The notes under the pieces were generated by a model. It was not told the DNA's origin. It ran no database searches and was given only the letters and a program-made list of their open reading frames with translations. Shown one piece after another: positions 44,464 through 51,956 of a stretch of DNA of 64,000 nucleotides (positions are counted from its first letter, which is position 1; the number at the start of each line of letters is the position of its first letter). The stretch covers positions 62,001-126,000 of the forward strand of contig NZ_RXNV01000001.1 in the NCBI RefSeq assembly GCF_003966265.1, given 5' to 3'. Both the position numbers and the translations under genes were made by a program. The stretch comes from Shewanella atlantica. GTDB lineage: Bacteria; Pseudomonadota; Gammaproteobacteria; Enterobacterales; Shewanellaceae.

Positions 44464-46605
44464 ATGTCTCGCAACATTATGTTAATTCCTATCGGCACGG
44501 GTGTCGGTCTAACTTCTATCAGTTTGGGACTCGTTCGTGCTTTTGAACATCACGGCGTTAAAGTTCGTTTTTTCAAGCCTATTGCACAGCAACGTCCACA
44601 TGATACCGGGCCAGAGCGTTCGACCACTATCTTAAGTAAGTCACCCACAGTTAACCCACTTGAACCATTTGAGATGGCACATGCTGAGAGTTTAATTCGT
44701 GGTGATCAAACCGATACCCTGATGGAGCAGATCATTGCTCGTGTCACTGAATGTGCAGATGAAAGCGAGACGCTTGTCGTAGAGGGACTGGTCCAAACCA
44801 GAAACCACCCTTTCTCAAGTGAGATAAACTACGCCATTGCCAAGGCACTCGATGCGGATATCATTTTTGTCGCAACACCTGGTAATGAAAGTGCAACTGC
44901 ACTGATGCACCGTCTTGAAATTGCTCACAATTCATGGGGCGGAAGCAAGAACAAACGTATTATCGGCGCGATTGTAAATAAGATTGGTGCACCGGTAGAT
45001 AACGAAGGTCGCGCTCGTCCTGATCTATCTGAAGTATTTGATCATGCAGATATTCAGCGCCCAGATGCAGCGAGTATGTTCCAACTTCCTGGAAAGAGCT
45101 CACTTCGTATTCTTGGTAGCGTACCTTACAACTTAGATCTTGTTGCCCCACGTGCATCGGATCTGGCTAAGCACCTTAGTGCAAAAATCATCAACGCCGG
45201 CGAAATGAACACACGTCGCCTGCGTAAAGTGACTTTCTGTGCCCGTAGCATTCCAAATATGGTCACCCATATTAAGACAGATTCACTGCTCGTGACCTCC
45301 GGCGACCGTTCAGATGTCATCGTATCGGCCTGTCTTGCAGCCATGAACGGCGTTAAAGTTGGCGCACTATTGCTGACAGGAAGTTATGAGCCTGAGCCTG
45401 AGATCATGGCTCTATGTGAACAAGCCTTCGAAACGGGTCTGCCTGTATTCTTAATCGATACCAACACATGGCAAACGTCGCTTAATATCCAACGTTTCGA
45501 CCATGAAGTTCCTGTCGATGATGCCGTACGTATCGAAGAGGTTCAGGAGTACGTAGCCAGTCACATTGACCAAAACTGGATTGCTACCGTCACTAAGAAC
45601 TCACCTCGAGAGCACCGTTTATCACCACCGGCATTCAGATATAAACTAACTGAATTGGCACGTGAAGCCCGTAAAACAGTCGTATTACCGGAAGGTCATG
45701 ACCCACGTACGATTGAAGCAGCCAGTATCTGTTCTGACCGTGGTATCGCTAAATGTGTATTACTAGGTAATAGAGAAGAGATTGAACGTATTGCTGTACG
45801 TCAGGGTGTTGTGTTGGGTGAAGGCGTTGAGATCATCGACCCGTCATCGGCACGTGAACGCTATGTAGAGCCAATGCTTGAACTGCGTCGCCATAAAGGG
45901 CTGACCGAAGTCGTTGCACGCGAGCAGCTCGAAGACAACATGGTACTGGGTACTATGATGTTGGCTCAAAGTGAAGTCGACGGTATTGTATCTGGCGCGG
46001 TTAACACGACTGCTCATACAATCCGCCCGCCGCTTCAGTTAATTAAAACGGCACCGGGTTCAAGCTTAGTCTCATCAATCTTCTTTATGTTGATGCCAGA
46101 TCAGGTTCTTATCTATGGTGACTGTGCGATTAACCCGGATCCAAATGCTGAACAGTTGGCCGATATTGCTATCCAGTCTGCCGAATCTGCCGCAGCCTTC
46201 GGTATCGAACCTAAAGTTGCCATGATCAGTTACTCTACCGGTAGTTCAGGTACAGGCTCTGATGTGGATAAGGTACGTGAAGCTACCCGTATAGCCAAAG
46301 AGAAACGTCCGGATCTTATTATCGATGGACCGCTACAGTATGACGCAGCAGTCATGCCAAATGTGGCTCAATCTAAAGCACCTAACAGCCCTGTAGCAGG
46401 TCAAGCGACAGTATTTGTATTCCCAGACTTGAATACAGGTAATACGACGTATAAAGCTGTTCAACGAAGCGCTGACCTTATTAGTATTGGTCCAATGCTT
46501 CAAGGTATGCGTAAACCGGTCAATGACCTCTCTCGTGGTGCCTTGGTTGACGATATTGTCTATACCATAGCGCTCACAGCGATTCAGGCATCTCAAGAGC
46601 AATAA
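44464..46605 (+). CDS. pta: Phosphate acetyltransferase (long form)
   Basis: 713 residues, the long proteobacterial type, which interconverts acetyl-CoA and acetyl phosphate. The N-terminal part is a P-loop-like (AAA-like) domain ([39 protein letters not shown]), the middle a DRTGG domain (about 230-340, [21 protein letters not shown]), and the C-terminal ~320 residues the catalytic PTA_PTB domain ([58 protein letters not shown]). Works directly with AckA; ackA and pta are adjacent and in the same order as in E. coli. Confidence 0.97.
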   Translation: MSRNIMLIPIGTGVGLTSISLGLVRAFEHHGVKVRFFKPIAQQRPHDTGPERSTTILSKSPTVNPLEPFEMAHAESLIRGDQTDTLMEQIIARVTECADESETLVVEGLVQTRNHPFSSEINYAIAKALDADIIFVATPGNESATALMHRLEIAHNSWGGSKNKRIIGAIVNKIGAPVDNEGRARPDLSEVFDHADIQRPDAASMFQLPGKSSLRILGSVPYNLDLVAPRASDLAKHLSAKIINAGEMNTRRLRKVTFCARSIPNMVTHIKTDSLLVTSGDRSDVIVSACLAAMNGVKVGALLLTGSYEPEPEIMALCEQAFETGLPVFLIDTNTWQTSLNIQRFDHEVPVDDAVRIEEVQEYVASHIDQNWIATVTKNSPREHRLSPPAFRYKLTELAREARKTVVLPEGHDPRTIEAASICSDRGIAKCVLLGNREEIERIAVRQGVVLGEGVEIIDPSSARERYVEPMLELRRHKGLTEVVAREQLEDNMVLGTMMLAQSEVDGIVSGAVNTTAHTIRPPLQLIKTAPGSSLVSSIFFMLMPDQVLIYGDCAINPDPNAEQLADIAIQSAESAAAFGIEPKVAMISYSTGSSGTGSDVDKVREATRIAKEKRPDLIIDGPLQYDAAVMPNVAQSKAPNSPVAGQATVFVFPDLNTGNTTYKAVQRSADLISIGPMLQGMRKPVNDLSRGALVDDIVYTIALTAIQASQEQ

Positions 46606-46687
46606 AGGCCAGCCTTTATTGGCAGAGAGCCAGACACAAAGCCAATTTCTATCCATCCATGAGAAATTGGCATAAATGTTCCAGACA

Positions 46688-46720
46688 TAAAAAAGCCTGT
46701 CATTGACAGGCTTTTTTTTG
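46688..46720 (+). terminator. Rho-independent terminator of pta
   Basis: Stem AAAAGCCTGTC-ATT-GACAGGCTTTT followed by further T residues (46691-46719). Confidence 0.93.
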
Positions 46721-46852
46721 CGCTAAAATAGTTCAAACCTTAATGGATGCTGAATGAAACACCCAAACAGGTGAATCCGTCACTTTTTAACCAGAGATTT
46801 AAACACCTTAAAATCAAAGAGTTAAAAGTTATGCATCTAGTCTTCAACATAG

Positions 46853-46875
46853 TTGTCCACAGATTTTGTGGATAA
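46853..46875. promoter_or_regulatory. Inverted pair of DnaA boxes
   Basis: TTGTCCACA (46853-46861, one base off the TTATCCACA consensus) and TGTGGATAA (46867-46875, exact consensus on the minus strand) face each other five bases apart. Surrounding sequence is AT-rich. No dnaA or replication gene is near, so it may act as a DnaA-titration or regulatory site rather than an origin. Confidence 0.6.
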
Positions 46876-47013
46876 CCGGTAAAAGTTATTCATTCAGATA
46901 TGCCTTATTTATCGAGCTAGGTCAAGCATTATAAAATATTTTTACACCTAACCTTACTTGCCAATTCAAATAACAATAGCGATACTGGCTCAAACACATC
47001 CCTTGATAGACAT

Positions 47014-47445
47014 ATGAGAATAATCGCCCTACTCTGCTTAACTTTTCTTTTCGGCTGTAGCCCTGACTCTTCTAATAGCGAGTCCAAACGAACCCCGGAA
47101 GATGTCTCTCTCGGTTTTTTTAATGCTATCTATGTCGATCGTGATGTCGACAAAGCGCTGCAGTTTGTAGATGATCCGATGAAGAAAGTGTTAGCGCATT
47201 ATCATATTGCTGCATCTGTTCAGCGCCATGTTCTTAACTTGTCCATGACTGAAGTTCAGATGGAGATCGAAGAGATTGACATCGATTTTTTCAGAAAGTT
47301 TACCGATGACGTCACCGTTATCGTCAAAATGCAAGGTTTGAAGGGAGGAGAGCCCTGGATAGACGATAGAACCATCAGACTCCACAAGAAGGGGACTAAG
47401 TGGGAGATTATCGAGATCTTGCCTGAAAAGGGTAATCTACACTAA
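47014..47445 (+). CDS. Small lipoprotein with NTF2/DUF4878-like fold
   Basis: 143-residue lipoprotein: signal peptide with lipobox LFGC (C15), then EDVSLGFFNAIYVDRDVDKALQFVDDPMK, a pattern common in DUF4878/NTF2-like lipoproteins, and a beta-rich C-terminal half (DVTVIVKMQGLKGGEPWIDDRTIRLHKKGTKWEIIEI). Function unknown. Monocistronic, followed by a bidirectional terminator. The +2 residue after the lipid Cys is Ser-Pro, so outer-membrane sorting is expected. Confidence 0.8.
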   Translation: MRIIALLCLTFLFGCSPDSSNSESKRTPEDVSLGFFNAIYVDRDVDKALQFVDDPMKKVLAHYHIAASVQRHVLNLSMTEVQMEIEEIDIDFFRKFTDDVTVIVKMQGLKGGEPWIDDRTIRLHKKGTKWEIIEILPEKGNLH

Positions 47446-47501
47446 TCATTCGGTGTAAGCTCATCACCTCTACAAAAGAGATCATAGTTGAAAGGTCAAA
47501 A

Positions 47502-47529
47502 AAAATAGCAACCTAAGGTTGCTATTTTT
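47502..47529. terminator. Bidirectional terminator
   Basis: AAAAATAGCAACCT/AGGTTGCTATTTTT, a 13-14 bp stem with almost no loop, A run before and T run after, between the rightward lipoprotein gene and the leftward 32-codon gene. It can serve both. Confidence 0.9.
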
Positions 47530-47574
47530 ATCTCAGCCGAGGCTGAACTAACTCTTGAATTGTTGGATTAATCC

Positions 47575-47673
47575 TTAATCCAAAAACGCTTCTTCATCCA
47601 TTTCCAGAGGCAAAGATTCGATCACTTCATCTTGTACTTGATAGTATGCGCCTTCGTATTCTTGAATTTCCAT
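47575..47673 (-). CDS. Small acidic peptide gene (32 residues)
   Basis: Start ATG at 47673 with a clean Shine-Dalgarno CGGAG seven bases before it; the frame reads MEIQEYEGAYYQVQDEVIES, then LPLEMDEEAFLD and TAA. It is very acidic (11 Asp/Glu of 32). A bidirectional terminator lies 46 bases after the stop. The combination of good ribosome binding site, biased composition and own terminator makes it a credible small gene. I recognise no family. Confidence 0.55.
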   Translation of the reverse strand: MEIQEYEGAYYQVQDEVIESLPLEMDEEAFLD

Positions 47674-48027
47674 AACAACTCCGAATTACTTTTGTAGGGT
47701 CTGAGGCATGTCATTTCTTCGATGACACTTTCCTGAGTAGGAAGAGATAGACATTCCACCAACTTCTTGAAGCAAATTATATCAGGCATTTTGCAGGAAT
47801 TACACAAAACTTTCAGTTTAGTTCGTAAAAAAGCCCTAAACCACATCAAAACAAGCAATAGCAAGCGTTAAAACTGAAAGTCTTTCAGTTTTTTATATGA
47901 TTGCGGACTAAAAACAGTTTTTTTAACTTCCAAAAGTTCTAGGCTCACCGATTAAAACTGCTAAGACTTAAGGATACCTATCAAAAAAGTCGTTTAATTG
48001 CCAGGCATGATATTGGAGGTACTGACT
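47674..48027. other. Intergenic region, nothing certain
   Basis: 354 AT-rich bases that hold the promoters of the leftward 32-codon gene and the rightward 74-codon gene. An inverted pair GAAAGTC-TTTC near 47874-47885 (ACTGAAAG/CTTTCAGT) forms a perfect dyad and may be an operator. No gene is called; an overlapping leftward 80-codon frame is not convincing. Confidence 0.4.
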
Positions 48028-48252
48028 ATGAATGCGCTTGTAGAATTTGAGGCACAGAGGCTGACGGATCTGTTTAATCAAGGGGACACCCTGAACATCT
48101 ACATGTTTATGGATATGATGAACATGCCCATAGATGTTCAGGACAGACTCTTCACAGAAATATCCTCTCTGAGAAATATCGATAAAGGTAAAATTGAAAA
48201 CATCATAGAGTCACATGGGCAATCCATTATGGATGAGCGACTCAACTACTAA
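48028..48252 (+). CDS. Hypothetical protein ending at a MITE
   Basis: 74 residues, mostly helical and acidic, starting MNALVEFEAQRLTDLFNQGD. The start at 48028 is preferred to an in-frame ATG ten codons earlier because TTGGAGG lies eight bases before it. The TAA stop (48250-48252) overlaps the first base of a 314-bp MITE, so the reading frame may have been shortened, or had its stop supplied, by the insertion. No recognised family; compare the DMMNMPIDVQDRLFTEI segment, which looks like a small conserved protein of marine gammaproteobacteria. Confidence 0.7.
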   Translation: MNALVEFEAQRLTDLFNQGDTLNIYMFMDMMNMPIDVQDRLFTEISSLRNIDKGKIENIIESHGQSIMDERLNY

Positions 48253-48565
48253 TACCAATCGGTATAAGAAAGTGGTCAACTCAGAGTTATTTTTGGCTGC
48301 ATAATTCAAGGCGAATGAGTGAGGGAATGGTGATCCCTTTTGAACTCATTCAACACGGAAGTAGGCAGCAAAAAACACTCCTGAAAGGCGAGTTTTAGCA
48401 CTTGTGATACGGCGTTAACGAGCTTAAACGTAGAATAACTATGTTCCTCACTCGTTGCGAGCAACATGGATGTTGCAAATGTCATTTATGCAGGAGCAAT
48501 TAATGACCTTGCCTCACAAGCGCTAAACTCTCGCTGAATGACCACACCTTTATACCGATTGGTAT
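48252..48565. mobile_element. 314-bp MITE with long terminal inverted repeats
   Basis: The left end ATACCAATCGGTATAAGAAA-GTGGTCAACTCAG is matched by the inverted right end (ATACCAATCGGTATAAAGGT-GTGGTCATTCAGCGAG on the minus strand), giving imperfect inverted repeats of about 35 bp. The ends contain their own small palindrome TACCAATCGGTA. There is no transposase gene inside. The internal sequence has further partial symmetry (GAGTTTTAGC...GCTAAACTC at 48390 and 48524). This is a non-autonomous element mobilised by a transposase elsewhere. Target duplication is not clear; TA is possible. Confidence 0.85.
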
Positions 48566-48680
48566 ATACCGACAACCTCTCGCTTTATTATGGCTTGCCA
48601 TTAACCCTAAAACGAAAATCGCCTGCATTTAAAAATTACAGGCGATATCGAGAGCAAATGTATAAAGCAAGGGGAAAAAT

Positions 48681-49598
48681 TTAGGCTAACTTATACCTAA
48701 GCACCTTCAGCGCCTTATTCCTGTCGATGTCTGCAAAAATGGCAGGATTTTCCAGCTGCTCAACGAACACTAAAGTAGGGCTGAACTCTTCCACTTGCAG
48801 CTTCAGATACTCAATGCTTAACTCGGGAGCATTAAGGCATAACAGTATCTCTCCGTCCGAGGTCAATAACTCAGGCGCTCGCTTCAGTAGTCGAGAGTAA
48901 TCTTTAGTTGCAACGAAGCTGCCCTTTTGATTACTCGGTGGATCGGCAATTATCATCTCATAGGGTCCGAGCTTGGTCAGCTTGCCCCATGACTTAAAAA
49001 TATCATGACCAAGAAAACGGGCTCCCGCCGGAAAATCGTTTAACAGATGGTTCTGCTTGCCTATCGACAAAGCTCCCTTGCTCATATCGATATTGACGAC
49101 ACTGTCGGCGCCGCCTTGCAACGCTGCGACAGAGAAGCCACAGGTATAGGAGAACAGATTAAGCACCTTCTTATCCCGCGAATGCTCCCTCACCCACTGT
49201 CGACCATTTTTCATATCGAGAAACAATCCGTGATTTTGGCCTCTCAAAAGGTGGATATAAAATTCAGCACCGTTTTCTTTTACCTTATGCTTCTCGGGTA
49301 CGCTACCAGCTACCAGCTCGGTAAGCGTCTGCCCACCACTTCGGTATTGAAAGACAAGGTTGAGTTCCTCTTCACCTCTTAGTGCCTGCCAACGTTGCTT
49401 AATAGTATCTACCGACAATGCCAACTCATCGGCTTCCAGGGGCTTGAAACTGGTCAGCAGTAATACTGGGGGGAACCAGTCGAGGCACAAGTGTTCGGCT
49501 CCGGGATAGAGCCCACCACGGCCATGGAACAGACGATTGGCCTCTTCACCAAACGCTACCTTATTCACTTCATCAAAAAATAACTGCATTACACTCAC
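48681..49598 (-). CDS. Class I SAM-dependent methyltransferase (RlmI/PF10672-like)
   Basis: 305 residues. A SAM-binding segment KKVLNLFSYTCGFSVAALQGGADSVVNIDMSKGALSIGKQN (about 143-183) and the catalytic motif ADPPSNQKGSFVATKDYSRLLK (about 219-240) are exactly the pattern of the Methyltrans_SAM group that includes the 23S rRNA m5C methyltransferase RlmI. Unlike RlmI (about 396 residues) it lacks an N-terminal PUA domain. The start region AFGEEANRLFHGRGGLYPGAEHLCLDW is family-specific. It likely methylates an RNA base; the target is not known. Leftward; the next gene upstream (AI-2E family) is 36 bases away and probably cotranscribed. Confidence 0.85.
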   Translation of the reverse strand: MSVMQLFFDEVNKVAFGEEANRLFHGRGGLYPGAEHLCLDWFPPVLLLTSFKPLEADELALSVDTIKQRWQALRGEEELNLVFQYRSGGQTLTELVAGSVPEKHKVKENGAEFYIHLLRGQNHGLFLDMKNGRQWVREHSRDKKVLNLFSYTCGFSVAALQGGADSVVNIDMSKGALSIGKQNHLLNDFPAGARFLGHDIFKSWGKLTKLGPYEMIIADPPSNQKGSFVATKDYSRLLKRAPELLTSDGEILLCLNAPELSIEYLKLQVEEFSPTLVFVEQLENPAIFADIDRNKALKVLRYKLA

Positions 49599-49633
49599 TT
49601 TTCACTCATAAAATCTGGATAGATTAAAGGCTG

Positions 49634-50716
49634 CTAAGCAGCCTCGGAACTGTCTTTTTCATCTTCGGGGGCTGACGCCCTTACATCATCCACATCATCG
49701 GCTAACAGTATCGCCAACCAGCTGCCTCCCTTGCTGGATTCCAATGCTATTTTCACGATCATGGTCAGTGGCACCGACAACAACATGCCTACAGAGCCCA
49801 GTAACCAACCCCAAAATATCAATGACAGAAATACGACCAGTGTCGAAAGGCCTAAACCTTTTCCCATATACTTTGGCTCAACTACGTTACCCATGACCGT
49901 ATTGGTACCCAGATAGAGCAATGCAGTCCCGCCAGCGGCGGCTGGGCCTAATTGAATAAATGCCAACATTACCGAAGGGATCGCAGCGATAATTGAACCG
50001 ATATTGGGAATATAGTTAAACAGGAAAGCGACCACGCCCCATAAAAGTGCATAATCTACACCAATAATGGCTAACCCCGTGCCGATAATAACGCCAGTCG
50101 CTAAACTGACTAAGGTTTTAATCACCATATATTGATTCACTGAATGCAGAAACCTGTCAATTTGTTGCATTCTCATGTCTGGATCATCCAGCGCAAAATG
50201 CAATTTCTTGGGCAAGGTTTCAGATTCAAACAACATGAATACGACGGTAAGAATAATTAAAAAAAGATTTGCCATCACACTGCCGACACCAGATAACATG
50301 TTGGTCGTCATAGACAGGGCAATGCCAGGATCGAAATAAGCTAAAATCTGCTCTTTGGTGATGATGATATTAAAGGTACGTAGTTTACCGGTGATCCAAC
50401 CAAACTGCTCAACGAGCTGATCCCGATAGTGGGGAAGTTGAGTTGAAAACTCATTGATAGAACTACCGACAATCTGAGCCAGCCAAAGCCCCATCATTAC
50501 AATAAACACCATCATTAACATAACCGCTAATGCCCTTGGCACCTTCAGTCTGGTTAAACCTCCAATCATCGGGTTACAGATCACGGCGATGAAGGCTGAC
50601 AAAACAAAAGGAACCACTATAGGGCTCGCTGCCTTTATCCCGGCCAATATCACGACAACGAAAGCCATGATCGCAAATCCCTTATAAGCGACAGACTGGG
50701 TATCAATTCTCGGCAT
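49634..50716 (-). CDS. AI-2E/PerM-family membrane protein
   Basis: 360 residues with about eight membrane helices: ASPIVVPFVLSAFIAVICNPMIGGLTRLKVPRALAVMLMMV near the start, and the family's late block LWGVVAFLFNYIPNIGSIIAAIPSVMLAFIQLGPAAAGGTALLYLGTNTVMGNVVEPKYMGKGLGLSTLVVFLSLIFWGWLLGSVGMLLSVPLTM, the most conserved part of the PerM/AI-2E exporter family. Members include TqsA and PerM; roles range from autoinducer-2 export to sodium/proton exchange, so function remains open. The C-terminal tail is acidic. Confidence 0.9.
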   Translation of the reverse strand: MPRIDTQSVAYKGFAIMAFVVVILAGIKAASPIVVPFVLSAFIAVICNPMIGGLTRLKVPRALAVMLMMVFIVMMGLWLAQIVGSSINEFSTQLPHYRDQLVEQFGWITGKLRTFNIIITKEQILAYFDPGIALSMTTNMLSGVGSVMANLFLIILTVVFMLFESETLPKKLHFALDDPDMRMQQIDRFLHSVNQYMVIKTLVSLATGVIIGTGLAIIGVDYALLWGVVAFLFNYIPNIGSIIAAIPSVMLAFIQLGPAAAGGTALLYLGTNTVMGNVVEPKYMGKGLGLSTLVVFLSLIFWGWLLGSVGMLLSVPLTMIVKIALESSKGGSWLAILLADDVDDVRASAPEDEKDSSEAA

Positions 50717-50960
50717 TTTATAAAATCCTTCTTGATGAACTAATATATTGATAGGTTCTGTAGCAACGAATAACCTGAGACTCTAAATTATCCCATGATA
50801 ACGTAAATAAACATCAAATTAGTTAAAATAGCGTCATATTGAATCAAAAAATGAGCCATTTTAATCTGCTCGAGCCTACGATGTTGGAGCAACTTCAGTT
50901 TTCATCAGTTTTTTGAGTCATAATTGTACTAGATCCACCTTTTAACTATCTGGGCATACT

Positions 50961-51884
50961 ATGAATATTTTAATAACCGGAGCAAGTGGTTTTATCGGCC
51001 ATCAACTCGTCAGAGCATTAGAAAGTAAGCACCAGCTAAGCCTACTTTCAAGGCACCCAGCCCGGGCCAGAGAGAAGTTAGGTAGCCAACATCAATATCT
51101 GGCATCCCTCGATAGTTTATCTTCTCTGGATGAATTTGATGCAGTGATTAATTTAGCCGGTGAACCCATAGCGGGTAAACGATGGAGCATTGAACAAAAA
51201 CAGCTGATCTGTGATAGTCGATGGAATATCACCGCACGTTTATCTGAGCTTATAGCCCGGAGTCAAACCCCGCCTTGGGCCTTCATCAGCGCCTCTGCTA
51301 TCGGACGTTACGGCCAACAGGGCCCAATTCCCATCGATGAGAGCTATTTTGACGATTCCAAGTCATCCCTGAGCAATGATATTGAATTTACTCAAACCGT
51401 TTGCCGGAAATGGGAGAGTTCAGCCTTAAGCGCACAATCCGATAATACGCGGGTCTGCATCGTCGCAATAGGCTTAGTGCTTGGTTTAAGTGGAGGAGCG
51501 CTGCCAAAGATGTTACCGGCATTTAAGCTGGGCTTAGGCGGCCCTATCGCCTCAGGCGAGCAAGGGATGAGTTGGATCCACCAGCAAGATCTTATCTCGC
51601 TATTTGTCTATTTACTCGAGCATGGTGAATGTCGTGGCGTCTACAACGCCACCTCCCCCAACCCGGTTAGCAACAAGGATTTCTCGACCAGTCTGGGGTC
51701 AGCCTTATCCCGACCGGCAATAATTCCTATGCCATCCTTTGTGCTCAATCTCGTACTCGGCGAGATGGCGGAGTTACTGACTCAGGGCCAGTATGTTATT
51801 CCTAAACGGGCTCTGGATGATGGTTTCAGCTTTAAATATTCAAAACTAGACGATGCATTTTCAGAGATCTTCTCCCGTAAATAA
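50961..51884 (+). CDS. yfcH: TIGR01777-family sugar-nucleotide epimerase-like protein
   Basis: 307 residues, extended SDR. The NAD-binding start is MNILITGASGFIGHQLVRAL (TGxxGxxG), followed by INLAGEPIAGKRWSIEQKQLICDSRWNITARLSELI (about 66-101), FISASAIGRYGQQG and the C-terminal MLPAFKLGLGGPIASGEQGMSWIHQQDLISLFVYLL. These are the characteristic stretches of YfcH/TIGR01777, a relative of the cell-division-linked SulA-like proteins of that group. The exact reaction is not known. A shared terminator separates it from the convergent ybbP-like gene. Confidence 0.92.
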   Translation: MNILITGASGFIGHQLVRALESKHQLSLLSRHPARAREKLGSQHQYLASLDSLSSLDEFDAVINLAGEPIAGKRWSIEQKQLICDSRWNITARLSELIARSQTPPWAFISASAIGRYGQQGPIPIDESYFDDSKSSLSNDIEFTQTVCRKWESSALSAQSDNTRVCIVAIGLVLGLSGGALPKMLPAFKLGLGGPIASGEQGMSWIHQQDLISLFVYLLEHGECRGVYNATSPNPVSNKDFSTSLGSALSRPAIIPMPSFVLNLVLGEMAELLTQGQYVIPKRALDDGFSFKYSKLDDAFSEIFSRK

Positions 51885-51896
51885 CTCCCCACACAA

Positions 51897-51925
51897 AAGA
51901 GGCTGTCTCTATGAGACAGCCTCTT
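51897..51925. terminator. Bidirectional terminator between yfcH and ybbP
   Basis: 13-bp perfect stem AAGAGGCTGTCTC/GAGACAGCCTCTT with a TAT loop; it lies between convergent genes. The A/T flanks are short, but the stem is strong. Confidence 0.8.
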
Positions 51926-51956
51926 ATCAACACAGCGTACAGCTAATACAATGACC

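Larger units (their letters stand above)
46606..47013. other. Intergenic region with terminator and DnaA-box pair
   Basis: 408 bases without a gene. In order: AATAAAGGC/GCCTTTATT inverted repeat at the pta stop (46603-46621), a GCCAATTTCT/AGAAATTGGC hairpin (about 46639-46671), the pta terminator, then an inverted DnaA-box pair (46853-46875) in AT-rich sequence. Separate entries cover the last two. Confidence 0.6.

Noticed and set aside
47622..47864. 80-codon leftward frame overlapping the 32-codon gene
   Set aside because: Starts without a ribosome binding site, is rich in residues typical of random AT-rich frames and conflicts with the better-supported small gene.
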